Positions 1 to 11,145 are shown, counted from the stretch's first letter. The stretch: 64,000 nucleotides of DNA from Sciurus carolinensis (GCF_902686445.1 NC_062226.1:9974501-10038500); one strand, 5' to 3'. Numbers and translations are program-made. Notes: generated by a model not told the origin, from the letters alone.

Positions 1-450
1 TTTAAGATACTTTCTCATGTAATAAACTTCACTCATTCAACACAAATTTATTTAAAACTTGATATCTGTATGATATGGCATTGGTTTTCATTACTGTCCA
101 CTTAGATAGTTTTAGTTTTTTACTGTTTTTCCACTGCTGCCCATTTCTTTTGTCTTGACTTTTTTTGGGATGGTGTGGTAATTTTTAGAACTATATATCT
201 ACCTCAAAGTACCTTCACTCACAACTAGTTTATACTGAGATACCTCGACTTCTAACTACAAGGATACTGACTAGGGATGTCAGTTGCACTGATTTTTAAA
301 AAATAAAGGCTTGGGGCTAGAGATAAATTGAGACACTGTGGTAGGCTATTTATTTTGTTCTCTCTCTCTTTCTTCTGGTGAGAGAAATCATTCCCATTAC
401 TTGTTTTTGAATCTTTTGGATTCTAGTACTAGTTTTCTCATGTATGTTAC
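1..450. other. AT-rich unique sequence, nothing recognised
   Basis: There is no convincing open frame and no repeat I can name. Homopolymer and short pyrimidine tracts (for example the ctctctctc run near 360) are the only texture. Confidence 0.5.
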
Positions 451-528
451 CTCCCACACCCACCCAGTATTTCCAGTGCTTCACATGTGCTAGGCAAGTG
501 CTCTATCACTGAGCTACAGCTCCAACCC
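451..528 (-). mobile_element. ID SINE (degenerate)
   Basis: The reverse-complement ID core is visible: 'gtgctaggcaagtgctct', then 'cactgagctacag' and 'tccaaccc'. It is diverged from the youngest copies in the window and no target duplication was seen. Confidence 0.75.
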
Positions 529-700
529 AAAAGACTTTTGAATCTTTTAGAGAATTAGAACAAATATTTACTATTTTTAAAAAGTAAGTTTAATTGATTC
601 TTAAAATATATGTTATAGGATCAGGAACTGTCATTAGTAAAAGTTTATGATTATGCTTAGTGTTAAAGTAAAAATATTAATATTTAAAAAATGCTTTAGA

Positions 701-786
701 GGCTGGGGTTGTAGCTCAGTAGTAGAGCATGTGCAAGACCCTGGGTTTCATCCCTAGCACCAACACACACACTCACACACACACAC
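701..786 (+). mobile_element. ID SINE with CA-rich tail
   Basis: Plus-strand ID ('ggctggggttgtagctcag' to 'ccctagcacc') running into a short imperfect CA repeat at 763-786, which probably grew from the A-rich tail. The middle of the ID is shortened: 'gcatgtgcaagaccc' follows directly after the tagtagag box. Confidence 0.85.
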
Positions 787-2165
787 TGCTTTATATACAG
801 ACCATTTCATATGATCTATAATTTTTCTGTTTACCCAAAAGGATAGACTATATTCTCAGTTGTTAGAGATCCTCGAACTACTATCTTATTGATGGAAGGA
901 CCTTTAAAATTGTTACTAATAAGAAAAATCAGGTTATATGTGTCAATAGGTAAGACAAGACATATATCCCCTAGCATCATCATGTGTGTAATAAATCCCT
1001 GAAGAGTCTAGCTATAAAACATAGTTTGTGCATGCACTAATGTCTTACATAGTTCTTTTAGATTTTAGGATTAGTTTTTGCAACTATTTTATGGGACTAG
1101 GGTAGGTACACTTTGACCAAAATAATTGATCATGAAATCATAAAAAAATATGCCTGTGTTTCTGTGAATAAAGCTAACATAATAAACGGAAAAAGCTGTA
1201 GTATATAGCAGGCATCCAAGCTAAATAAAATAATGATATCTCTATTTTGAATTTTTTTTTTTTTTTTTTTTTTTGCCTGAAATAATGCCACTCAACCTGC
1301 ATAGCAATATACATGTTTAGGTAGTTATTGTATTAGGATAGACACACTTCAGAGTGTGAGGGGTTACAATTACATCAGCAAATTCTTTTTATGACGTAGT
1401 GATTACTAGGTATATTTGAGCATGAGGTTTTGAATTTTGAATCCTTTATTTCCTATTTTTGTGTCTTTTTTGGAGGAATGGCAGTGGTTAAAGCTTGTGG
1501 AATCACCACATATTTTTCTGGGGAATGAAATGAGGTAGTATGTGAAGAACCTAGAATGTACTTTAGGAATGTTAATTCCTGAGTTAATTTCCTTTTCTGT
1601 AAGTAAAGTTAATACTACCACCTTCACAGGTAAAACAAAATCAATTCAGAATCTAAGTCACTGAAAACCAGTTTGCCACATGTCCAGTTTACTTAATATC
1701 TAATTTTAAAAGTCATCTTGCTAAATCATATTTGTAGAATTTACAGAATCATTGTTAATCTTCCTCTCCTTGATTACTGGTTTCTTTTCCATCCCCTGCA
1801 ATCTACACCTGGATCTTTACACCAGCAGAGAGGTCCTTTCTCTGTTCTAATTCTCTTGAGCCACAAAAGCAGAGAGCTGAGATAGAGAAATTGAACATTC
1901 TTGAAAATGCTGTTATCCTATCAATTCTCATTTGGCAGAAATCCTTAAAACTAATCAAGCTGATCTATCGATATGAATTGTTATAAACTACCTAAATAGT
2001 AAGGCAAATTTTTTGTAAATTTAGAGAATTGGCTATTTGGAGATTGGATCATTTGGTGAATTGACTTGGAATTACTTCACAGTTTTGGTAAAATTAGGAA
2101 ATACATATAAAATAAAGTGGTCATTCACACAGGAGTAGGGCTGTAGTAAGTACTCAGTTGTTGTT
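787..2165. other. AT-rich unique sequence with a T23 run
   Basis: A poly-T run at 1252-1274 could be the reverse-complement tail of an eroded retroposon, but the adjacent bases match no SINE I know. Short open frames (for example 1406-1627, minus) show no domain or composition signal. Confidence 0.5.
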
Positions 2166-2243
2166 TGTGGTGGTAGGGATGGAACCCAGGGACTCAACAC
2201 ATGCTCGGCAAGCACTCCACCACTGATCTATATCCTTAGCCCC
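2166..2243 (-). mobile_element. ID SINE
   Basis: Antisense ID with 'gcaagcactccaccactga' and 'atccttagcccc'. It directly abuts a B1-dID in the same orientation, so the two form a composite block. Confidence 0.8.
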
Positions 2244-2460
2244 TTTTTTTTTTTTTTTTTGTACCAGTGATTGAACTCAAGAGCACTCAATTACCACTGA
2301 GCCATATCCCCAATCCTATTTTGTATTTTATTTAGATACAGGTTCTCACTGAGTTGCTTAGGGTCTTGCTAAATTGCTGAGACTGGCTTTGAACTCTTGA
2401 TCCTCCTGCCTCAGCCTCCCGAGCTGCTGGGATTACATGCATGTGCCACCATGCCCAGTG
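2244..2460 (-). mobile_element. B1-dID SINE, near full length
   Basis: Poly-T (the tail) is followed by the dID part ('gtaccagtgattgaactc', 'actgagccatatcccc') and then the B1 part ('tgagttgcttagggtctt', 'gcctcagcctcccgagctg', 'gggattacatgcatgtgcc'). The order of parts is diagnostic of the sciurid dimeric SINE in reverse orientation. Confidence 0.93.
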
Positions 2461-2954
2461 GTGTTCCTTTTGTTGGCTCTTTTCCTTTCTTCTCCCGTGG
2501 GTTTTTTCATCTGTGAGTTCTAGTTGGTCGGTAGCAGATAATGAAGTGATCAAAGCTGGCTCATGGATTGCCAAATGACTCTCCTTTCCATTATAGCATT
2601 GTTGAATTTGCCCAAATTTGGACTTCTGTTATAAAATGGCCCTTCCTTTCTTGGTACCCTCTGGGGTTTGACTTCTCAGTGATTTAAGATATGTACCATT
2701 CTTTCTGTAGCACTTTATTCCCAGTCACTTGCTTGTAACTAAGTTATGAGCCTTAGGAGATTAGACTGCAACTTTATCAGGGTAAAAAGCAAGGCAAGGT
2801 CCCTGGAGGTTCTTAGCAGGAAGTATTACAACCAGAGCAAATGCTCAGGTCTTAATACACAGGAAGCCTAGCTTCCCTAAGCCCCATCCATATACTGTCT
2901 CCCTAGAGGTCTCTAAAAGTGCTTTCTGGTAATATCCTTTAAAAAAGGAAAGGA

Positions 2955-3090
2955 AAGATAGTTGTTGAGCACTCAGTTGATCAGGCATTGGGTTAAACTT
3001 ATTCATGTAATCCTTTGTATACTTTTGATAGATAGTGATAGGCCCACATTATTGATAGGTAAACAGAGGCTTAGAATTGAAATAACCTAC
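2955..3090 (-). mobile_element. MIR relic
   Basis: Reads as degraded reverse-complement MIR: 'gttgagcactcag', 'catgtaatcctttg', 'ggtaaacagaggctta'. Heavily diverged, as expected for a mammal-wide element. Confidence 0.6.
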
Positions 3091-3121
3091 CAGCACTTAA
3101 TACCACTATTCCAGTAAACCA

Positions 3122-3192
3122 GTTTGTGTGTGTATTGCTGGGTATTGAACCCAGGACCTCACATATAGAATGCTTGTGCTCTAAACTACTAG
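3122..3192 (-). mobile_element. ID SINE fragment
   Basis: Contains 'gctgggtattgaacccagga' followed by a shortened 'gcttgtgctctaaactact'. This is an eroded antisense ID lacking the usual end. Confidence 0.65.
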
Positions 3193-3604
3193 TATTTTTC
3201 AAACTTTAGTTTTTTCTTTATTGCCATCATGATTTTTGCCATTTTCTAGTATAACCTAATATTTTTAAATATTTAATAGTTAATACTTTACAGCCAAAGG
3301 AATTATGATAAAATTTGTCATTATTCTAAACAAAAAATGATTTACTGAAAAAGAAGGTTAACAGTTAAAATATGTTCATTGAAAATAAAATTGTGTTAAG
3401 TTCTGCCTGCCTAGATGCCGTTGTCTACCAAAGTTTTTGATTAAGCCTTTCATAGAAGGGGAGATTAATTTGGTACCACTAGTACCAAACTCAGTTTTTC
3501 TTCTGATATAGTCAGAAGGATTGATAGAGAATTGAAAAAGTAATAGCTTTGGAATGAAGTTTTCTCTTTTTACCACTTAAAATTGTCCAGTGGTTGTCTT
3601 AACT

Positions 3605-3730
3605 TTGTGAAACACTAACACAGATGATGGTGTGCTCATTTTACAGATGAACAAACGGTCTTAGAGCCGGGTGAGGGGGACACGGACATTTGTTAGAAAT
3701 TGAACCAGTAGTCCTACACACCTTACTATT
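3605..3730 (-). mobile_element. MIR relic
   Basis: 'tcattttacagatgaacaaac' and 'aaattgaaccagtagtcc' match the reverse-complement MIR core and 3' portions. Confidence 0.5.
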
Positions 3731-3836
3731 TAAACACACCCTCTTCTTCCTTTATTTTCCTTATTTCACCTCTCTCATTCTTCTCTTGTTTCTTCCCCAT
3801 CTATGAGATTTGAACTGACTCCAGAGGAGATTTTTA

Positions 3837-3921
3837 TTTTTTTTTGTGGTGCTGGGGATTGAACCCAGGGCCTTATGCTTGCAAGGCAAGCACTCTACCA
3901 ACTGAGCTATATCCCCAGCCC
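3837..3921 (-). mobile_element. ID SINE inserted in an L1 tail
   Basis: Well-conserved antisense ID ('ggtgctggggattgaaccc', 'aaggcaagcactctaccaac', 'tatccccagccc'). It sits in the poly-T of the L1 tail that follows: the outer duplication 'ggagattttta' encloses both elements, so this ID is the later arrival. Confidence 0.9.
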
Positions 3922-4121
3922 TATTTTTATTTTTTATTTTTATTATTTTTTTTTATTGTAAACAAATGGGTTACAACTTGTTTCTCTGTACATGAAGTAG
4001 AGGCATACCATTTATGTAATCATACATCTACATAGGGTAATGGTGTTTGATTCATTCTGTTATTTTTTTTCCTTTCCCCGCACCCCTCTTTTCCCTTTGT
4101 ATAGTCCCTCCTTCCTGAGAA
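3922..4121 (-). mobile_element. 5'-truncated L1 3' end, squirrel-lineage type
   Basis: Poly-T followed by 'attgtaaacaaatgggttac' and a C/T-rich stretch ('cccgcacccctcttttccc'), which is the reverse complement of a rodent-type L1 3' UTR with its G-rich polypurine tract. 'ggagattttta' occurs at 3826-3836 and again at 4122-4132 and is taken as the target duplication. The subfamily assignment is from memory and uncertain. Confidence 0.65.
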
Positions 4122-5117
4122 GGAGATTTTTAGATGCATTTTCTGATGTTTTGTTATTTTCACTTAACTACTGTGAAAATTTCATCTTAAGGAACTCAGG
4201 TCTTTCTGAAAGAAAGAAATGCATTTCTTGAATGCAATTCTGTAACTTGGGTGTAAAATATACAGTAATTTTATAGGCACTTATACCCCTACATAAAGTG
4301 ATTGTTGAAATAACTATAAAAAGTCATAAAACCTTCCTTAGACTCCTAATTAGATGGTGTTGGGAATGTGAATTTGAAAAAAGATAATGCGAGCAAATTT
4401 TTAAACAGTTGTTATCTCAAATGCAATCAAAGTAGTTTCTCTGATTTTATTGTCTTTTGTAGTTTTATAATTCATATTTATAATAATTATCATTTTAGTG
4501 CCTCATGTTCTGTTGGAGACAATAGATACCTGATATAACTATCATAATTGAGTCTAGATTATAATTGGAATTCTAAAGATGCCATTCTTTTGAAAAAGGT
4601 GTTTGTTTATTTTAATTTGATTTTTATTTATCTTTAAAACTTTAGAAAAAACATTTTCTGTTGTCATTATTTTCTTATTTAATTTTGTATTGTGTTGGTT
4701 ACTTCAAATACAAAAGGAGAAGCTTTTGTATCCTGTTGTTTTAAATTCTTTGTTCCACTAGTTATACAAAAAACAGTCTGGATTATTTTAAACAGCATCT
4801 TTGCGTTTGGAAAGAAATTATGGAGGAATTTTCTTAGATATGTTATAATTGATTTTCCTGTGTCTAACTTATTGTACTTTATTTATGCTAGGCGTATCTT
4901 TGAATATTTACTATGGATTCTTGATAAATCATCTTGTGAAGCCTATTTGTAGTAGATTTCTATCTTAGAGACTAGACTGATGTAGTGTATAGAGGACCAC
5001 ACTTGGTTTAATTGATATTTTATTAAAAATTTTCTGATACTTGGCATATCCTGAATGTACAATTCACCACTGTGACACTTTCAGTCTGAAGTTTAGCTCA
5101 GGGTAAGATCAGCATGG
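4122..5117. other. AT-rich unique sequence
   Basis: A frame of 86 codons at 4692-4952 has no start context, splice support or protein motif, and its composition is that of the surrounding AT-rich DNA. No repeat recognised. Confidence 0.5.
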
Positions 5118-5199
5118 GATTGGGGATGTAGCTCAGAGATGGAGTGCTTGCCTAGTAGTATTAGCATGTGCAAGGTCCTGGGTTCAATCCCCAGCACTG
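5118..5199 (+). mobile_element. ID SINE with small internal duplication
   Basis: ID core from 'ttggggatgtagctcag' to 'gttcaatccccagcac'. About a dozen extra bases ('tagtattagcatgtg') lengthen the middle compared with other copies. Confidence 0.85.
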
Positions 5200-5524
5200 G
5201 GGGACAATTGTCCACACACCTTGATATGGAGTAAGATTTCAAACTAGAAGTTTGAAATTTTATTATTAAGCTCATATATACACTATCTAGAAGAATTTTT
5301 CCACTTAAATTATAAATCACACCAACACCTTAATTTCTGTTATAGGGCACACATTAAATTATATGTGTTCTTATTAAGAAGAAAGTTTTTTTTCTTGATG
5401 GAACTGTGATTTAGTGATTCTATTAATGTCCACATTTACCCTAATTAGTACTGGGGTGACTAGTGTCTTTCTCTGAAAATTTTGTAGTTAATGATTCATC
5501 TTTTCTTTTTTCTTAACCTGGAAT

Positions 5525-5700
5525 TTATTGTGTGCTCACTGTGTTAATTACATGCATAAATCTTACTAGGAGTAATATTATTATGTGTTGCTGTTTTGAG
5601 AACTGAGAACAGTTAAGTGACTTGGCCCAGTAAGTGGTAAGGATGGGACTCAAATCCAGGTGTTTGATTCCAAGATTTACACTTTGGATCCTCTTTTACC
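5525..5700 (-). mobile_element. MIR relic
   Basis: 'ttattgtgtgctcactgtg', 'gttaagtgacttggcccag', 'taagtggtaaggatgggac' and 'tcaaatccaggtgt' follow the reverse-complement MIR order. Confidence 0.7.
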
Positions 5701-5875
5701 AAAAGCTGAAGCTGTTTGTGCTTTGTGAAATCTGGAAGGTATTTAGGAGACATTACTTTAATGACAGATGTAAGAATTAGAACCAAAGAGTAATACCTCC
5801 TCAATTTTGTAACCTCGGGGATAGATGTAGTATGTTCTTTGAAAATTGTTGAAAAATCTTAGCTGTTTTTCTTCC

Positions 5876-6069
5876 TTTTTTAGTACTAGGGATTGAACCT
5901 AGAGGTGCTTTACTACTAAGCTACAATCCCCCCTTTTAAAAAAGACTATTTTGAGACAGAGTCTTGCTAAATTGCTTAGGGCCTCCCTAACTTGGTCCTG
6001 CTGGAGTCAAACTTGTGATCTTCCTGTCTCAGCCTCCCAAATTGTTGGGATTATAGGCAAACCCAGCTT
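5876..6069 (-). mobile_element. B1-dID SINE, diverged
   Basis: dID part ('tagggattgaacctagagg', 'ctaagctacaatcccc') followed by the B1 part ('tgagacagagtcttgc', 'gtctcagcctcccaaattg'). It is older-looking than the copy that follows it. Confidence 0.85.
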
Positions 6070-6102
6070 AATTTTTTTTCTTAACTGGTCATGATTTTTT
6101 TC

Positions 6103-6314
6103 CTTTTTTTTTTTTTTGGTACCAGGGATTGAACTCTGGGACACTTAACCAGTGACCCACATCCCCAACCCTTTTTTGTATTTTATTTAGAGTCAGGGTC
6201 TCACTGAGTTGCTTAGGGCCTCGCTAAATTGCTGAGATTGACTTTGAACTTGCAGTCCTTCCTGCCTCAGCCTCCCGAGCTGCAGATTACAGGCATGTGC
6301 CCACTGCACACAGC
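6103..6314 (-). mobile_element. B1-dID SINE
   Basis: Full reverse-orientation order: poly-T, 'ggtaccagggattgaactc', 'cactgagttgcttagggcc', 'cctcagcctcccgagctg'. Flanked by 'atgattttttt' at 6091-6101 and 6316-6326, a probable target duplication. Confidence 0.92.
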
Positions 6315-6442
6315 TATGATTTTTTTTTTAACATAATTATATATATTAAGTCCAAACCCAGTGTGTGGTGTTGGAGAAAGATGCTCTTGTAGATTTCTGA
6401 CTAAATCATTGCCAGTGGAGAGGCAAAGAAGTAAAGAATACC

Positions 6443-6577
6443 AGTCTGGGGTGTGGCTCAGTGGTAGAGCGCTTGCTTGGCAGGAGTGAAGCACTGGGTT
6501 CAATCTTCTGCACCACATAAAAAAATAAATAAAATAAAAGGTAACTAAAAAATCTTAAAAAAAAAAAAAAAAAAAAA
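6443..6577 (+). mobile_element. ID SINE with long A-rich tail
   Basis: ID core 'gtgtggctcagtggtagagc' then a tail of the 'cacataaa...aataaa' type ending in A20 or more. 'gaatacc' on both sides (6436-6442 and 6578-6584) marks the insertion. Confidence 0.9.
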
Positions 6578-6741
6578 GGAATACCTTGCTTAAATGCTGG
6601 ATGTGGCATGTGACAGAGAAGCAGATCTCTAAAATGAAATACTTCTGATCCTTAATGCCTCTTAGGAAATAAAACACAATAGCAGTAGGCTAAATATTAT
6701 TGAGTAAAAGATGAAGAGTGAATAATAGAAACAGGAGAGCC

Positions 6742-6840
6742 GGGCTGGGGAGATAGCTCAGTTGGTAGAGTGCTTGCCTTGTAAGCACAAGGCCCTGGGT
6801 TGGATCCCCAGCACCAAAAAAAAAAAAAAAAAAAAAAAAA
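6742..6840 (+). mobile_element. Young ID SINE with perfect 15-bp target duplication
   Basis: Near-consensus ID ('ggctggggagatagctcag', 'gttggtagagtgcttgcc', 'aggccctgggttggatcccc') with an uninterrupted A tail. The flanks 'agaaacaggagagcc' at 6727-6741 and 6841-6855 are identical. It retains A-box-like and B-box-like pol III promoter segments inherited from tRNA-Ala. Confidence 0.96.
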
Positions 6841-7505
6841 AGAAACAGGAGAGCCATAACATGGTAGGGACTATAAGTAACAATGTATTTCTACAGTTTT
6901 CATTCCTAAACCAGCTTGTATTTTGGTCTGCCTTGACAAGTATGCCCTTTTTATTTTGAAAGTATTTGCTTTTTAAAAATTATGGTCACTTCAACTTATT
7001 CAGGAATGTGAGGCATATTCAAAGGGAAGAGTGCTAGAGTTAGATCGGAACATCTGTATACCAAGTAATGATCTCTTATTCTGGAAGCCCAATACTCCCA
7101 GTATTTCACTTAGTGTTGAGATTTAGGGCAGTAAGAATGCAATTCTAATGTTACATTTGTGTTAATGCATGATAATTCTAGAAGAGGAACTTTCTCTCTG
7201 AGCCTGATGAATTTATGACAGATGTTGAACACAATAAGGAAACATGAATTACATGAGTAGGGTTGTGATTTTAGTAAGGTAGGATAGACTAGAATCTGTA
7301 GCACTTGATACCCTAATTATGTATTTCATTGGTTGGGAGATTGAGACATGATGTCAGTTTTCCCAGCCTTGTCAAGAAGCCAGCATCTCAATAACAGTAC
7401 TAAGTGATGTTTTCATAAAAGTGCCTGTTCTTTCTTTGTGCATAGAATGTAATATTTTCTTAGAGCTGCTGCAAAGTGATTTAGGTGTTTTAATCAAGAA
7501 GTCTT

Positions 7506-7578
7506 GGGCTGGGGATATAGCTCAGTTGGTAGACTGCTTGCCTCACATGCACAAGGCCTTGGGTTCAATCCCCAGCAC

Positions 7579-7635
<57 letters not shown>

Positions 7636-7636
7636 T
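7506..7636 (+). mobile_element. ID SINE whose tail became a CA microsatellite
   Basis: ID core to 'ccccagcaccaca', then a (CA)n tract at about 7580-7636. 'aagtctt' precedes the element and recurs about 10 bases after the tail. Frames read through the CA tract are artefacts. Confidence 0.92.
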
Positions 7637-7714
7637 CGGAAAAAAAAGTTTTAAGTCTTATTTTTTTTTGTGCTTTGGAGGGTGAAGATCAGAATGACTC
7701 TTAATGACAATAAT

Positions 7715-7870
7715 GGGTAACTTGTATTGAACATTTACTATATGCCAGGTACTTTGTCGAGTGCTTTATATTTATTATGTAATCCTTATGGAGTAAGTCC
7801 TTCTGTTCCCTTTTTTAGATCAGAAAAATGCTGACAACCTTTGGGACCATAGTTAGTATTTAAAATCACA
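7715..7870 (-). mobile_element. MIR relic
   Basis: 'attgaacatttactatatgc', 'caggtactttgtcgagtgct' and 'tatgtaatccttatgga' are the reverse-complement MIR core. Confidence 0.75.
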
Positions 7871-8299
7871 GAAATGCTGCAAATGTTAATTCCTATTCAA
7901 AATTTCTCCCTTCTGTAAAATGTGGGCTAGTGAGGGATAGAAGAGATTAGAGATGATTTGTAGTACCCCATAAGTCAAGTGTTAACATTATAATATCTAT
8001 GTATAATTTTATTATTATGAGGTAGAGACATAGAAGGGATAGATTCCCTAGCTTTACACAAATGACTTATTAGTACCAGAGCAAACCAAGTGCTCAGGTG
8101 TCTTGCCTCCCTAGTTTTATCACTTTATTGATGTTTTCATATTAGGAAATTGCTTACAACATTAAAGTTGGTACAGTTTTATCTCTGTATAAAGAGAGTT
8201 TGAAAATAAGAATTTGTTATCATTTTCAAACTTCTGGGTGTGTCAGGGAAGTAAGGTTGTAAAAAGTAGCTTTTCAAATGTTGGATTTATTTGTTTGTG
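7871..8299. other. Unique sequence, nothing recognised
   Basis: Mixed-composition DNA with no open frame of note and no repeat family I can name. Confidence 0.45.
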
Positions 8300-8740
8300 T
8301 AATTTAAGGCCATGAATGTCATGCTAAGGAGTTGAAAAGGGGGAGTCAACAGGATTTTTGAGTGGATTAGGAAATTTAAATTCCAGGAAGTGAGAGAAGA
8401 GAGGCTTTAATAGTTTAGTGAGAGGACAGTTTTAATAGTTCAGGAATCTAGGGTGATTAGAGGGAGGATGACTGAGATGGGAATTTGGGGGAAGTGGTCA
8501 CGTAGGAGCCTAGGAGTGATCCCTGGGAACCTCAGTTTTGGGACTGAGAATTGGTGGTACCTAGAACTTGAGTGAAGATACAAGAAGCAGGTTTCAAAGA
8601 GAAAATAGGATTAGTTTGACATCTTGAATTTTATAGTAGGCAGTTGGACAGATGGGTCTGTGGTTTGGAAGAGTTTCACCTGGAATTGAAAGTTTGTGTG
8701 TGTGGGGTCATCAGTTGGGAAGTACAAGTGATGAAACCAC
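8300..8740. repeat. Ancient mammal-wide interspersed repeat, family not named
   Basis: A purine-rich stretch with the landmarks 'agtaggcagttggacag', 'ggtctgtggtttggaag' and 'ggggtcatcagttggg' in the order I remember from a common old mammalian repeat. I cannot assign the family or strand. It could be mistaken for coding because of its higher G content, but stops occur in all frames. Confidence 0.4.
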
Positions 8741-8946
8741 GTATGGGGATGGGACCATCCAACCCAGGATGAAAAGGTAGTTGTGTATGTACCAGAATAG
8801 GCCTTGATTTCCCTTGATTTTATTTAGGAAAGAATGTGCCAGACAGGGTCTATATAATTCTCATCTGTTTTATGATTGCCTCTGGAGAAAATATTTGCCA
8901 GTAGGGCTAAGGACATCCAGAAGGCATGAATGGCTTGCTGAGTTTT

Positions 8947-9042
8947 TTCTTTTTTTCTTTTTTGTTGCGGTGCTGGGGATCAAACCGAGGGCCTTGTGCT
9001 TGCAAGGCAAGCACTCTACCGACTGAGCTATCTCCCCAGCCC
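8947..9042 (-). mobile_element. Young ID SINE with perfect 15-bp target duplication
   Basis: Antisense ID with 'gcggtgctggggatcaaacc', 'gcttgcaaggcaagcactct' and 'tatctccccagcccgg'. 'ggcttgctgagtttt' occurs at 8932-8946 and again at 9043-9057. Confidence 0.96.
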
Positions 9043-9114
9043 GGCTTGCTGAGTTTTATTGATAGTCTTTATTTACATTCTTCTTTTTGTGCTTACTAGT
9101 CTGATTTAGGTGCT

Positions 9115-9360
9115 ACTTTTTCCATCAAGTCTTTTCTGGCTTCCCCTAGAAAGAAAGAAGTCTTATTTGTCTACTGCTGCTTTTGTCCCGTTAGGGTATT
9201 TACTGAGTAATTGCTTGTATCCAGTAGCTTTTCTATTTTCTCTAGCAGGTTGTAACAGTCTGGGGATAACCAGCTGTATTTAGCATTGTTTCCCTTTTGT
9301 AATCTAGTCCAGTGCCATGTCCATTGAAAACACTGGGTACACATTAGTTGAATTTAATTT
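9115..9360 (+). mobile_element. L2 3'-end relic
   Basis: 'catcaagtcttttctggctt', 'ccagtgccatgtcc' and 'acacattagttgaattt' match the general order of an L2 3' end (feeding into 'tgcctggcacatagta...gaatga'). Very diverged. Confidence 0.5.
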
Positions 9361-9845
9361 TAGAATATGGAAAACTTGAACATTTAAGAAAATCAGATCT
9401 TCCCCTTAATCCTGTTTGTGTAATATTCTTTGTAATTGTGGTGGAATGGTTTTCTGTCTTAACTCATTCGATTTTAGTAGTCTTGATTTCTTTTCAAAAT
9501 GTTTCATAAATACAATAATCTCGTAGTTTTATTTCAGATTTGAAAGTTTCTAAACTGCAAGGTAAAAGATGTTGTATCTTTTTGTCACACAGTGGATTTC
9601 TGAAGTTGGTAGATTATATTGAACTTCAGACATTAATGACTAACCTAGTATCTCTGAAAGAATCCTTTTTCTAATGAGATGGTAACATACAATTCAATAG
9701 AGAATGTCTAGAATTTTCTTCTCCTTTATGTTGATGTGGTTGATTTTAGAGAGTTTAGCCAAATCATTTTGTTTTAAGGATTTTAAAATGTATATAAAAT
9801 ATTTTTTGTATATATAAATTTTCTGTATATAAAAATAATACCCTT

Positions 9846-9902
9846 TTTATTTTGGTGTTGGTAATTGAACCCCGGTATGCTTTACCACTGACCTACAGTC
9901 CC

Positions 9903-9940
<38 letters not shown>

Positions 9941-10064
9941 CAAGACAGGGTGTTGCTAAATACTGAGGCTCTCATTAAGTTGCTGAAACTGACCTCTAAC
10001 TTGTGATCTTCTGCATTAGCCTCCTGAGTTTCTGGGATTATAGGCATGTACCACTATGCCAGGC
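9846..10064 (-). mobile_element. B1-dID SINE
   Basis: dID half ('gttggtaattgaaccccg', 'ccactgacctacagtccc'), a long T-run in the linker (about 9906-9935), then the B1 half ('cattaagttgctgaaactg', 'ggattataggcatgtacc'). Confidence 0.9.
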
Positions 10065-10700
10065 AAAAACAATATGCTTTTAGTCAGAAAAGTATGATGG
10101 AGAAAAATCAACCATAATGCCCGGGCTTAGAGATAATTATTGGGAAAAGATACCAAAATGTGTTTTGTCATGTATATAGGTGTTGGGATATAGCTGAACT
10201 CACTTTGAGGAGTACAATTTAATGTCATACTTTAAGGCATTATATGGTATTTGCCCATTATAAACTCTTAATAAATGCTTCATTGAATAATCATACCTAA
10301 TTTAATCATTCCCGTGTGGTTGAATTTTTAGGTGGCTTTCAGTTGTGTACTATTTTCTTTATTTCTGTCTTAGATTTCTAGTGTGCTTCCAAAGGGACAT
10401 TTTAAAGGCTTTTCATACATCAATACCCCATTTTTATATGGGGTTTTTTGAAGAAAATAAAAATAACATAAAACTCTGCCATTTGTAGGTCATTACTTCA
10501 CTCACATATACTTTTTTCTAATGAATTTCCCTAGAAGAACTGACTTCTACTGTTTCATCAGACCATCTGTTGAGGATGGTATGGGGCACTTTCTGAAGAC
10601 TTTGTAAGCCCATTTTTGAAATGATGCCCTCCCCCTCAAAAAAATTTCACTCTCCCCCATTCTTGATGGGAACAATAGAGTTTTCCAAAAGATGCTCTTA
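10065..10700. other. Unique sequence, nothing recognised
   Basis: No repeat or open frame supported. 'ccccatttttatatgggg' at about 10427-10444 is a short imperfect inverted repeat. Confidence 0.45.
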
Positions 10701-10801
10701 GCAGGGTTGGGGTGTAACTCAGTGAGTGGTAGAATGCTTGCTTCGCCTAGCGTGCCTAAGACCCTGGGTTCAGTATTGTAAAAAAAAAAGAGAAAAAAAA
10801 G
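10701..10801 (+). mobile_element. ID SINE, diverged
   Basis: 'ggttggggtgtaactcag', 'tggtagaatgcttgctt', 'gaccctgggttcagtattg' and a broken A-rich tail. The 'gtgag' and 'gcctagcgtgcc' segments are small internal duplications. Confidence 0.82.
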
Positions 10802-11029
10802 CAGTAGCTAATAGTTGCTTCTGACATGGGCATCTTGGATTATTCAAGAGGAAGCTCTGCTGTTGTGGGACTGTCAGGGTTTGGTCTTCAAAATTATGCC
10901 AAATTCCCCTCTGCTGGTTGTTGCAGAGCATGTACTCATGCAAGAATAGGGTTTTATTAGCTTAGATGTCCTGAAGTTCTTTTGTTTTGATTTTTGTGGC
11001 TCCTTTTATGTTATAGAGTAAAATATATC

Positions 11030-11145
11030 TTTAAACCTGTAAAATGGCAGTAATAGTAGCTATTTTTCAGTAGAACTCATATAAAGCATCAGGTCGATGC
11101 CTGGCGTATAGTAAAGATTCAATAAATAGTAGCTGACAAATTCTT
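11030..11145 (+). mobile_element. MIR relic
   Basis: Plus-strand MIR: 'taaaatggcagtaatag', 'gatgcctggcgtatagta' and 'attcaataaatagtagctg'. Confidence 0.65.

Noticed and set aside
3844..4035. Short proteins sharing 'CKASTLPTELSPQP'-like strings, also at 17541-17870 (minus), 53162-53467 and 59748-59942
   Set aside because: These are conceptual translations of antisense ID SINEs. The shared peptide comes from the repeat, not from a protein family.
6742..6815. tRNA-like sequence with A-box and B-box-like segments in this and other ID copies
   Set aside because: The cores derive from tRNA-Ala but have A-rich tails, target duplications and no intact cloverleaf. They are SINEs, not tRNA genes.
7421..7704. 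Two overlapping plus frames with His-Thr repeats
   Set aside because: Translation of the ID SINE and its CA microsatellite tail.
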